NCBI GenBank assembly: GCA_013115125.1
Contig: JABANN010000374.1
Span: 1-34,421 of the forward strand
Source of the DNA: Perkinsus olseni
Taxonomy: Eukaryota > Perkinsozoa > Perkinsida
Direction: 5' to 3'
DNA: 34,421 bases
Made by a program: the position numbers and the translations under genes. Numbering within the stretch: position 1 is the first letter of the stretch; each line of letters opens with the position of its first letter. Under the pieces are notes generated by a model. The model saw nothing but the letters and a program-made list of their open reading frames with translations, ran no database searches and was not told the origin of the DNA. Of the stretch, positions 10,391 to 19,739 are shown piece by piece.

Positions 10391-11320
10391 ATACTCAAGA
10401 GTGTGGTCATGCTATGGCAGACTTCTTGCGGGAACCAGGCCAGATGGTGGTCCTCCAGATGGTATCCTTGAGCGCTGCTCTTCCCAACATCAATGGCTAG
10501 GTCTCTGTCAGATTGGCCCCGATGCATGTGCGAAGGCGGTACGGGCAGCAGCTTACTTGAGACAGCAGTACAAGATAGAGTTGGACTTGTACTTCACAAC
10601 TGCACCAGAAGGAGTAGTGGCATACGGTAGGGTAGTTGGAGAATCCCAGTCGAATTTGCTGCATCACAGACAAGGGTGCGGCTGAGGAGATCTGGATTGG
10701 CTTGGAAGTGGCTGAGGGACCTCCACCGTTCACGGCGTTGATAGACTTCGAGATATCGAGCAAGACGTTCCCCGATAAACTCGCATGGGCGATTGCCTCC
10801 CACCTTTTTCGCGGCGAGAGCATGCGCCTGACAGGTAGGGGAACCCGAACCGGAACTCGGATTCAGCTACCGCCATGTCTAGGTATTGGCCCTCGTAGCA
10901 TCATCAAGATGGTAACAGCAGTAGGCATTGCGGCCAAGTGGTGTAGGGGGGCCTATCACTATGCACTGTTATGTCATCCTCTTCCGTAGTTGATGACAAT
11001 GGACGAGGGGTGGTCCTATCGAGGGCTAATTCGATAAGTGTGTCTTTGCCACCCGGAAGTAGGATATAGCGATCAGTGGCTGAAGTCAAAGGGTTCCCCT
11101 TGTAGAGATGTATGAAGGCCGCAAGACGGACTTCTCCTGGGCCACGCAGATCAGTACTAGACTTGTACCGACCGAGCAGATGAAGCTGGTCCAGGAGGCC
11201 CTAGCTAGCAGCACTGAAGCAGGCTCTGATGCTCCACTCAGTGAGTTGGATGAGCTGGCCAAGACGCTAGTATTGGATTCACCCCAGCGGCATACGGAAC
11301 CTGGCGAAACGAGCGTGTGA
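10391..11320 (+). CDS. SpoVS/Alba-like repeat protein B (two domains seen), 5' end unresolved
   Basis: Second paralogue. Exons: 10391-10461, 10512-10626, 10670-10834, 10883-10942, 10990-11037 and 11106-11320. With one nucleotide carried in from an unidentified 5' exon they keep a single open frame to TGA 11320. Domain 1 has MADFLREPGQMVVLQ, then IGPDACAKAVRAAAYLRQQ, then KGAAEEIWIGLEV. Domain 2 has LIDFEISSKTFPDKLAWAI, then GIGPRSIIKMVTAVGIAAKW, then GRGVVLSRAN and the last strand KTDFSWATQISTRL. It ends in an acidic tail (LSELDELAKTL) like that of gene A. Introns between the two halves of domains 1 and 2 sit at the matching place but in phase 0 and phase 1, as in the last two domains of A and C. 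This is the best resolved of the three. Function unknown. Confidence 0.75.
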
Positions 11321-11566
11321 AAGTTTCTGAAGAAGTCTCGTGTAGGGGTTATAGTCACCAGGTTATGCAGGGGCACGGATATAGTCCACAGTATATCAGG
11401 AAGCTGAGGCTCATCGAAGGCGACGTGGTCCCGCAGGCTCCTGAGTAGTACGCTCCTATCGGTACCAACTTTTCACTATCGAGTGGAGCGCTATATTTCC
11501 TCTCGTGGGATTCGAACCAGAGATCTCCCTGATTGCAGTGCTGTTGTTGATTGTTCAACTCTCCGA

Positions 11567-12768
11567 ATGATAATACTATCTCGGCGGCTGTGTGCTAAGG
11601 CTGTTAAAGAGTCTCCCGGCAAGCTTCTCCGGTGGACACCGGCGGACAGGGAGTATCTTTTGCGAGGGTTGGGTCGGATTCGACCTTCTCGTAGGATGCT
11701 TGAGGCAAAGAATAGATTCCAAATTTATGACGAAATTGGTAAGCAGCTCTCCGCCTTCTTTCGTGTGAATGTTGCTGTTGCTGTGAAGCTACTTCCCTCG
11801 GGCGGGGGTCGGCTACATTTGGCAACATCTCTACTCTCGTACACCCTTGGTGTCCTACAAAACAAGTAAGACTCGTCTTCTTGTAGATACGCAGCAGCTG
11901 GCTAAAGTGATCGGAAATTGTCTTGCCAGGGAGCCTGGGGAAATCGTGGTCATTGAAACGGTACGGCAGGAGGGCGCTCGGAGGCCTGGGTCGCTTCGAC
12001 CAGTGTCGCTCTCGCAGTCTAACCCATCTTCGCTGAACCGGGCAGTCCGTGCAGCGGCTATGGTCAGCCAGATGGAGAGATTGTTCCCCTTGGTGCTGCG
12101 GTTCACAGGGCCGCCGGTGGATAAGGAGTCTCGAAGCTGTAGGATTGGCCTCCGTCTTACTGGACGTCTTGTGTGGTACTCAGCCGACGATATTTGGGTG
12201 AGCATGGCCGCGGAGCCTCTCCCAGAGGAAGGCGTGAGTGTGAAGGATCTTCATGTGGCCGCCAAGAGCAGCGTATCAGCGCTGGCTGTGGCCATCACGA
12301 ATATAGTGCATGATGGTGACACGGCGAAGTTGATAGGTGATGATGACCATGCCCTTTCGAGTTGGATGCGGTACCTCAGGTATCGGACCAGAGAACGCGT
12401 TCAAGATGGCGAGGGCGATAGCCATAGCAGCTAACCACTGTAAGAGTCGCTCCCCCCACTGTGATTGTGTATGTCGTTCTCCTCAAGGTACTAACCCGTC
12501 AATCGGCCCGGTGGGGGACTTGCTGTGCCAAGCAAACACAGTAGTGTTGGATCCGACCACTAATGCCGCCCCGAGTCAACGTGAGCGGGTCTCGTTCTGG
12601 TCGTAACGGTTATTGAAATTGCAGCTCATTAGTGGTTGAAGGCTCGGCCACCCGGTCTTCTTCGGTCGGCGGATGAATTCTCTCGTAGGCGGTGGGAAGC
12701 CCTTCTGGGGTCTGCAGTTACTAGTGCGGATACGGTTGAAAAAAAGAAGGAAGAAAGTGCCACTGTGA
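11567..12768 (+). CDS. SpoVS/Alba-like repeat protein C (three domains)
   Basis: Third paralogue. Exons: 11567-11631, 11695-11849, 11887-11960, 12018-12165, 12226-12336, 12380-12439, 12488-12580 and 12689-12768. They sum to 786 nt (261 residues). Domain 1 is the weakest: KAVKESPGKLLR to LHLATSLLS. Domain 2 has DTQQLAKVIGNCLAREPGE, then SNPSSLNRAVRAAAMV, then SRSCRIGLRLTG. Domain 3 has DLHVAAKSSVSALAVAI, then GIGPENAFKMARAIAIAAN, very close to the SpoVS core, and a last strand GKPFWGLQLLVRI. The 3' end is uncertain: splicing instead into 12627 gives another plausible last strand (FWSSLVVEG) and a stop at 12676, but needs an intron of only 22-25 nt. The tail of my model is basic, unlike the acidic tails of A and B. 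A missing 5' exon is possible. Confidence 0.68.
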
Positions 12769-12872
12769 CATGCCCAAGTTTCCAGACAAAAGGTCGCCTC
12801 GGGTTTATTGTGAATCTCGCTCGCCCGGTATTATTCTTTTGAAGTGTCTCCTGAGACTGTGAACTCTTAAAG

Positions 12873-14666
12873 ATGTTTTTGCATTCTCGCCAATGTCTCT
12901 CCAGTCCGACCCACTTCAGCCACATTTCTAAGGTGGTCCCTCACTTCTATGTGCCTTACTATGGCGCCAGCAAGATGAGATGGTCGGTGGGGGCCGGCGC
13001 TACAGATCCGTCTCGCATGAACAGTATTCAGTGCCAGCTGTCTCGACAGGTACCCTGTCCTGCCTTACAGAAGGCTGCGCCCGTCTTCACTGCATCACTA
13101 CCCCGAAGTATCCAAGATCACAGGGGAGCGTATCAATTGGTACAGCAAGGATCCGCAATCGGGTGAGGTCCCTCCGTCGGTAGCCTCGCCGCCGGGTTAG
13201 GTCTGATGATAGGCTACGAGGGGGCTAAGATGTTCGGGCCTCACACTATCGAGTTGGATGGTATGCCGATGGGACGGACGCCGGAGTACATGCAGGAACG
13301 ACTGAGGAGATTCTTTTCTAAGTTTGGCGTGGTTAAGATTTGCCGTGCAGTACCCCACGAGCTTGACCCCTACCAATGCCAAGGGAAGGCGTACGTTACC
13401 TTCAGAGACCGGGTAAGTTCATTGGCTAATTTAGAGAGTCCCTGCTGGGGACCCTGCTGGTAACTTCCGGGCTCCTGTGTGAGTCGCCTCGCCTCTTGGT
13501 TGGGCCGGCTCCGGTCGGTGATGGGAGTGGTCGTTGTTCCAGCGGTCGGTGTTTCGAGCTTTGAAGGCTCCTCTGAAGTTTCCTGCATCGCTGCATGATA
13601 AGTTCGTCAGAATGAGGGACTTGGATACCGACAAAAGGTATCTTTATGCTGCACGCGAGCGATAAATCTTCACTGTGCGCGGCGTTTCTGCTAGGAACGA
13701 TCCACTATATCTCGTTAAGTCGGAGCACAACAATCGAGAGCTTGTATCGGTGGCCCGACAGCTTCACCGTGTATTACTGAGTGATGGGCCTCGGCCTCTG
13801 AGCACCGTCTGGCAGGGGGTTACGGAACAGGAGTTCAAAACTGAGCGGGTGAGAACTCCGTCCTGTAGTGAACGGCAAGCGTGAACTGAAAGGGCGCGGG
13901 TTCGATCCCTGCATCCGTCATTTCAGTTGCGAACGGCTAACCATTGCGTGATGCAGCGGTTCGGATCGTGGAAGGACTTCTTAGAGTCAGAAGGAATGAA
14001 CCACATCGTACACTGTGATGGGCGGACGGTCTGGGCTAAGCCTATGACGCCAGTGCGGCTGGAGAAACAAGTAGTAGCACTGAAGGATGGAACCAACAGG
14101 CCAGAAATAATTTTGTGGCGCAGCGACACCATAGCCGGTTGCTATGGACCCATCGACCGTGCATAGAGCTTCGTGCTTGCACGTTCTGATAGTTGGGAAG
14201 GTCTGGCGAGCTGCTGAGCGGCGTGCCGATGGGGACGGGACGCCATCGTTCTCCTGATTTCGATACAGTTACTGCAATTGAGCATCGAGCTGTCGAAGAA
14301 GCTAAAGGCTGAATGTAGTGTACGTTGGAGGCAAGGCCGAGAACATATACCTCTTCCCGAGTAGTGTGGCTCCGATACCAACTTTTTCGTAAATCGTGGG
14401 ATCTCAGACATACTCGGTTCCTGATGCGGAAGTGGGACCACCACGAGAAGCTGGCCTGGTGTCTGCAAACTATGAGCCACAATCACTTCTATCAGCGAGT
14501 GAGCCTCCGCCGAGCACCCGATCTGATGCCATCGGTGCCCTAGGTCTACGATCCGAAACTGATCGCCAAGTGGCGCATAAAAAGGGAACGCAATATGGTC
14601 CGTAACAAAGCTAGGGAAGAGAAGAGATTGGAGTCCCAGCGTATGGCCGCCTTGGAGGCAGCATGA
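12873..14666 (+). CDS. RRM-domain protein, conserved but unnamed
   Basis: Nine exons: 12873-12982, 13050-13162, 13213-13412, 13543-13637, 13695-13848, 13927-14070, 14269-14360, 14408-14498 and 14544-14666. They sum to 1122 nt (373 residues). The N-terminal part carries YGASKMRWYPVLPYRRL. An RNA recognition motif follows in exon 3, from HTIELDGMP through ERLRRFFSKFGVVKI to QGKAYVTF. The C-terminal half is helical and basic (WRIKRERNMVRNKAREEKR). I know no named family with this order. An RNA role is likely from the RRM; a ribosome-associated or organellar role would be a guess. The stop that appears at 13663 is inside intron 13638-13694. The start is uncertain: the first 20 residues are Ser/His-rich and could be a targeting peptide or leader sequence. 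Confidence 0.75.
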
Positions 14667-14792
14667 AGGTCTGTGTGTTTCCGTCTATGCAGTCGCTGTT
14701 GTGTTGTCAACTCTGGGAATCTTCGCTCTCCTGGTAACACCGCTGGTGCCGCTGTTTGGGACCTATTACAGTTGCTTGTCTTGCCGCTGTTT

Positions 14793-15684
14793 ATGAGAGG
14801 GCCTTCCGAAGCACTTGCCGCCCACTGTAATTCGCCACTGTGTAGTCTAGGGTCGGATTCGAGTCTATTCTTAGTGCTGGAGGAAGCGCCTGTTTCTGTG
14901 GACCGAAGAGAGCTGCGGAAGATCCGCAACAGGAATGTTTGCTTCCCTACGTCCAAGTCACCGGTAGGCCGATTTCTCAGCATCAACTGGTTGGACGATG
15001 AGTTTGTCAGACGAGTCTTACCTACGGCCTTGAGGGCAGTCCTTACCCGGCGGCTGAGTACCCGCTGAGGAGCTACCTTGCCCAGGATAAGAGAAAGCAT
15101 GTGAAAGTGCACAGTGAGCCTCAGTGGAGGTACAAAGTCCCGGGCCCTTGTACGAGCATGGAGGTGAGGAGGGTACGCGTACGAATTGGGAGAGTGATGG
15201 TATTCAGGTCGGGTGGCACTCCCAACCGAGCGAGGCTGATGGACCTACTCGCTTCGCCCTGCGACCGCCCAAGTACCCGATCAACAGTTCAGCCATGACC
15301 AAGTACTACGATAATATGGAGCTGACTAAGTCGTATCATGTGCTGAGGTTTGGACGGTGAAGTCATTCGTGTCGATGTTCAAGAGTGATCGTCTGTTGCG
15401 TTTGAGTGGCTCAACACGACAATGGTTGGAGCTTTTTACTGCGATGACCAACTCGTCTAGCGAGGCGAAGGGAGATGTAGGGCCTGGTCTGAAGGACTTA
15501 TTGGGTAGCATTATCGTGCTATCGGAACGAGAGGTTGTGCTGGGCAGATTCCCTCGAGACAGTGGAAGGCTTGGTCACCTTTGATGAGCAGCTGGAAGGG
15601 ATCGTCTCTGAGATTAATAAGGACTCCTTCAAGTTGGTCATGGAGGCTCTTGCTAAGTGGGTTATTAGCGGCTGGACGCTCTAG
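14793..15684 (+). CDS. CFAP144/FAM183-like axonemal protein with C-terminal extension
   Basis: Six exons: 14793-14826, 14875-14963, 15011-15163, 15208-15347, 15407-15504 and 15548-15684. They sum to 651 nt (216 residues). Residues about 20-60 (RRELRKIRNRNVCFPTSKSP, then KRKHVKVHSEPQWRYKVPG) and the motif VGWHSQP followed by RPPKYPINSSAMTKYYDNM resemble CFAP144/FAM183, a small microtubule inner protein of motile cilia, whose hallmark is EIGWD-x-EP followed by a short N-D-I-T-x-Y helix. About 75 further residues (GLKDLLDSLETVEGLVTF to WVISGWTL) go beyond the usual length. A flagellated zoospore would need such a protein. Identity is moderate; the exon model is firm because the phases close. Confidence 0.6.
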
Positions 15685-15814
15685 CCTATCACCGGGGTGC
15701 TGCCGTTAAACGCAGTCCTTGCTGGTGTTCACAACTGAGTCCTCGAGCGTGACAATCACCGTTTGCCACTGGTGGCTGTGGCAAGCAGCGTCCGATCGGC
15801 CGACGTCGCCGAGA

Positions 15815-17525
15815 ATGCTCCCCATGATTTCCTCAGATTGTTCCGTTCTCTACCGGCGTCAAAGGCCCAGACTGCCAGACAGGACTTCGTAGACTTCGAC
15901 GGCCTACGGCGACTCTATTCGACCTACGTCCTCTTGCTAGCCGAAGAGAGCAGTCAGGAGGCTATGATCGAAGTGGGCATGCCAACAGCTCGACTCTTCT
16001 GTCTACTCTTGCCTTATCAGAACCTCACGACTATATTCTTCCCATCGCTCGAGCCCATCGTCCTAGGCTGCAGAGACGCCCGTGCTCTTGTCGACGAGAG
16101 CGGACTGCTTAAGACCACCAGCGAGCTGTGCAAGTTGGCCATCGCCACCGGTAAGGGAGATGCAGCCGTCTGTAGAGGCATACGCCTTATGGTCACCGGC
16201 TGTGACAATGCCAAGGTGAGAGTCGCTGAAGGCCAACTGCTGTCGAACTCTCGCTTGCAGTGGACAGTCCTGAAGACTGGCTTATTGGACCACATTCTCG
16301 ATCTGCTGCGCCGGCAGTCAGTGGGGGTGCACACAGAGTGAGTAGCGAATGGAGTGGTATGTACGCATGGACATCTTCGCTCAGGCCGGACCTTCAAGTC
16401 CTGCTGTGCATGAAGGCGTTAATCATCGATGATGATAAACTGGCGAAGAACCCTGCGCATGTGTGGGCGCGTGAACTCTGCTGGTAGGGTCCGAGACTCC
16501 TACCGCACCTCGCCCAACTCAACATCTTCAGCGATGAGAATCATCTGACTAATACACGCATAGTGCTACGCAGAATGAAGGACATTGGAGCAAAAGGGAA
16601 CTCACGTATGACAGAGGTCCTCGCCCTGCTACTGAGGGAGTTCTCCAACACTACCGACAAGTAATCGGCCGCCGAATCTGCGTCTGCTGAGCGTTCCTCG
16701 TCGCAGTGCGAAGATTCTGGCGAACCCTGACGGCGACGACTTCCTCTCCTGGGCGGTCGACGTCCTCCATGGCGGCTTCGAAGATCTCACGCCGAGCACT
16801 GAAATGCTGAAGACGATGCGGACGGCGTCCTCGTTCGTTCGCCAGATTGCTTTCATCGATGATTTGAAGGCCGGTAATCCCGTTGTTGAGGCGCGCTGCT
16901 GCAGGCTGTCCTGCCTTGCTCAGTCGTGTGTGGAATTCTTGTCTCGAAAGAGCTGCTACCGCTGATGACCGAGTGGATTGGACATCTGCACGAAGAGGAT
17001 GCGGAGAAGGACGCTAGTGACGTCATTAAGTCTGGAATCGCTGATAACGTCTTCGGGATAATCGCTAACATCACTGTAGGACTTGCAGTGACCAGGGATC
17101 GAACCTGCGCCTCTAATTGCCCTGCGACTTTTGGCAGATGCGACAGCCTGACATCACAGAGAGGCTGAGCGAATCCTTCGACATGGCCTCTCTGATAAAG
17201 CTGTCAATAGCCGCTTACTCAAAGAAGAGTGCGCGGACCGAAAAACAGATCCTACAAGTAAAGCGACACCATTGGGCTGATGTATTCTGACACCTCTAGC
17301 TAGCAGGTTTTGAACAACTTACTAAGAAGCCCAAAGAGCCGTAGCAAATGCATCGAAGGTGCGCTGCTCGACGACGTGGCCTGGCACTGGGCCAATGACT
17401 GGGAGGAGATGAGACTGTACGACAAAAAAACGTCGAAGAGCATCGGATGGGGCGAAGTGTCCGATCTTGCCCGAAGGATATTGATTGAGAGTAGACAAGA
17501 GAGCACGATAATTGAGGGTTCGTAG
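15815..17525 (+). CDS. ARMC6-like armadillo-repeat protein
   Basis: Exons after the first: 16261-16316, 16385-16483, 16532-16660, 16707-16873, 16924-17075, 17138-17257 and 17307-17525. The first ends at 16215 and its start is not fixed; there is no ATG in the long open frame that begins near 15763. The protein is an alpha-solenoid. The segment LLCMKALIIDDDKLAKNPAH resembles the L-x-x-L-T-x-D-D-D-I-R segment of ARMC6, and EKQILQVLNNLLRSPKSRSK resembles its K-Q-A-C-x-L-I-R-N-L-V repeat. ARMC6 function is poorly known. Intron 17076-17137 holds a tRNA T-arm-like sequence and intron 17258-17306 holds the 19-bp dispersed motif. Another armadillo family cannot be excluded. Confidence 0.62.
17284..17302 (+). 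repeat. 19-bp dispersed motif, copy 2
   Basis: Identical to 8499-8517. It occupies the 3' part of intron 17258-17306 of the ARMC6-like gene, ending 4 nt before the acceptor. Confidence 0.9.
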
Positions 17526-18032
17526 GGTGATGATTATTGAAGTAATACTGTTGTGTTCGGAATACTGCGGATTCTGCCGGGAGGAAAAACATTCCCCTAA
17601 GAACTTCTTTCACGAACTTTCTTTTAACAACTTCTTAGGCTTGACGAGCAGAGCCTATTAAACAGGCTGAACAATTTCCCCTTAGAAAGGTACGTCGGTG
17701 CTAGTCTAAGTCGTACTGTCGGCATTGGACTTTAAACTCACAGAAACTTTAAACTCGCCAAAAAATGTGAGTGTACAAATTTTTTGAAAAGTTCTCCATT
17801 TTTCCTTCAGCAATTTTCCGATCCATTTTGCCTCGACACCACCATTACCTCCCCTCTCTGAATATCTCAATGCAGTTAATGACAAGTGTGCCGAGTAATG
17901 GCTTTACCAGCTCTCAACGATTATTGAGTGCACTGTGAACGCAAATCATGGTTGTATCAACCGGAGTATCGCAGAGGGGCAACCAGTGAAACCGGAAGAA
18001 GAGAAGACTCCATCGTCAGGCCTTTGTTGAGC
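17526..18032. other. intergenic, convergent 3' ends
   Basis: Lies between the ends of the ARMC6-like gene (plus) and RPS23 (minus). It is AT-richer than its surroundings with T-runs near 17780 and 17800, as expected for 3' untranslated sequence. No gene seen. Confidence 0.55.
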
Positions 18033-18622
18033 TTAAGAACGAGGCTTCTCCTTCTTCTCCTTGTAGAGGGCAAGGAGAGAGCAACCAGCAACCTTGACGA
18101 CCTTGAAACGGACACCGGGGATATCACCGACGGCGTGGCCACGACGACCGAATCCGGACACGAGCACTTCGTCATTCTCATCGATGAAGTTGAGGCAACC
18201 TATAAGGAAGAAAAGTGGAAGGTGTCTAGTGGTGAGAGCACCCCGGGGCATTACCATCATTGGGGACGAAAGCGGCGATCTTCTTGCCGTTCTTGATGAG
18301 CTGCACACGGCAGCACTTACGAATGGCAGAGTTAGGCTGCTTGGCCTCAATACCCATCTTCTCGACGACAATTCCCTTGGCATGGGAAGAGCCTCCGAAG
18401 GGGTTGGACTTGAAGACAGTTCCGAGGTTGGCCTTCTTGTAGTCCTTATCGGCCCACCTGAACACACAAGACATGCCTCACAGTGCTACCAGCGATACAA
18501 CACGACCGAGCAAAACCAGATGACAGAGTCGGAGCCAGAGCCGTCCCTTATTACAAGTTCTTCCTCCTGGTGTTGCGGAGCTTACGCGCGCAGTTGATTC
18601 CTCTGGGTTTTCCGGATCCCAT
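18033..18622 (-). CDS. RPS23: 40S ribosomal protein S23 (uS12)
   Basis: Decoding-centre protein of the small ribosomal subunit. Three exons on the minus strand: 18622-18555, 18457-18255 and 18199-18033. They sum to 438 nt (145 residues; human has 143). The start [17 protein letters not shown] and the end [14 protein letters not shown] match the family. The universally conserved loop [10 protein letters not shown], whose proline is hydroxylated in eukaryotes, is present, as are [13 protein letters not shown] and [16 protein letters not shown]. The second intron interrupts FVPNDG-CLNF. This gene sets the local splice rules (GT-AG, introns of 55 and 97 nt) with no ambiguity. Confidence 0.97.
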
Positions 18623-19739
18623 GGCGACACTGGTCAAGGTACAGGGTGAGAGGCCTGATGAGAGCCCTAATCGATCAGGCGATCGATAGCCGGATGAAAA
18701 CGCGCGCGCCCGATGGAGTTACCAGCACCCTATCAGGCAACCTGACGACACGCTCTTCGCCGTTCACTTAGCAAGGCAAAGCTACCGAATGGATGGACAT
18801 CCGCTCTATCGGCCCACGGCACAACGTAGTGGTGCATCAAGCATCTCCGTGGGGAATATAGCCAACTCTTTAAAATCTGTGAGTACATAGTTTGAACGAT
18901 GACGGTAGGCCACCTCCCGTCAGTGTGGACCGCTGCGTTCTTCATTAATAGCAAACATGTAGGTATCCGAGGGTCGAGAGGCTGCACGAAGTTCCTCGGG
19001 GCCACCTCTGCAGCTGCCGGCTTTTTCACCTGGTGAACACTCAGTGAGCTGAAAGAATCTTTCGAGTGCGGTTCTGTCGGGGTCCATCCCAGTCGCTACC
19101 ATCCTACGGATCAAGCGCGTCGTGGCACTTGCAGAGTAAAACTGGCGAGTCGATGGCGACCAGATTCAGGAGACTAGCTAGGGTACTGATCCCGCACTTC
19201 GGAAGGTGATGGGTCAGGTTAGGTGAAGGCTTCCGATGGGAACGAGGGCTGCGGCTCAACCGGGCTGGACGCCATCGAGAAGCTACTGAATGGTAGCGAC
19301 TGCCGACAGGCCCCATCCGTAGGCTATCATAGGTATCGGCCGTAGTACCCCGGGTAAAGCGCCCAGGAAGGGAAGGGTCGTTGATGGCTCCTACAAAGGG
19401 TTAGTCGTATAGGAATGAACCGGTGCATAGCCGCTCATTAGGGAGTATGGGACCCCTGTTGACCGTAGCATTGGCCTCGTGGACCTCGACAATGCACTGC
19501 AGAGAATAGTGAATGGTAAAAGATCGCAAAAAACGACAAGTAAGAGTAGCAGGAGCCGAGCCCTTAGCCCACGATTGGACTCGATTCTCCTAGGTGGGAC
19601 GAAGCGGCGGCCAGGGCGAAAGGCTACCAATCCTGATAGCTGGCCCGTGGTGTCATGCTACCCCGAGTAAGGATTCGCGCTAGCTTGGCTGGCTGAGCGA
19701 CAAGCTCGCTAGCCAACGGCTAGCATAGGCAGTCGTTTG
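18623..19739. other. upstream of RPS23; possible unresolved exons on both strands
   Basis: Minus-strand frames at 18733-19316 (for example KCGISTLASLLNLVAIDSPV and MVATGMDPDRTALERFFQL) look coding and could be an Arg-rich, mitochondrially targeted helical protein. The joins between them need introns of about 25 nt, so I do not call a gene. On the plus strand 19460-19670 has VDLDNALQRIVN followed by an Arg/Ser-rich stretch, perhaps a 5' exon of the coiled-coil gene. Confidence 0.3.
19679..19724. repeat. strong inverted repeat (hairpin)
   Basis: Arms 19685-19698 and 19704-19716 pair over 13 positions with one G-T wobble and one bulge around the loop gacaa. They are flanked by GCTAGC at 19679-19684 and 19719-19724, which extends the stem after a two-base bulge. 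It lies just upstream of the coiled-coil gene. Confidence 0.7.

Noticed and set aside
11470-11560. A tRNA gene on the minus strand around the GGTTCGAATCC box
   Set aside because: The T stem does not pair and no acceptor or anticodon stem can be formed.
13849-13926. A tRNA gene occupying the 78-nt RRM-gene intron
   Set aside because: Only the T arm folds; the 5' half has no complementary acceptor stem.
18733-19316. A minus-strand mitochondrial helical protein
   Set aside because: Pieces look coding, but joins need introns of about 25 nt and no family motif is present; left as an unresolved region.
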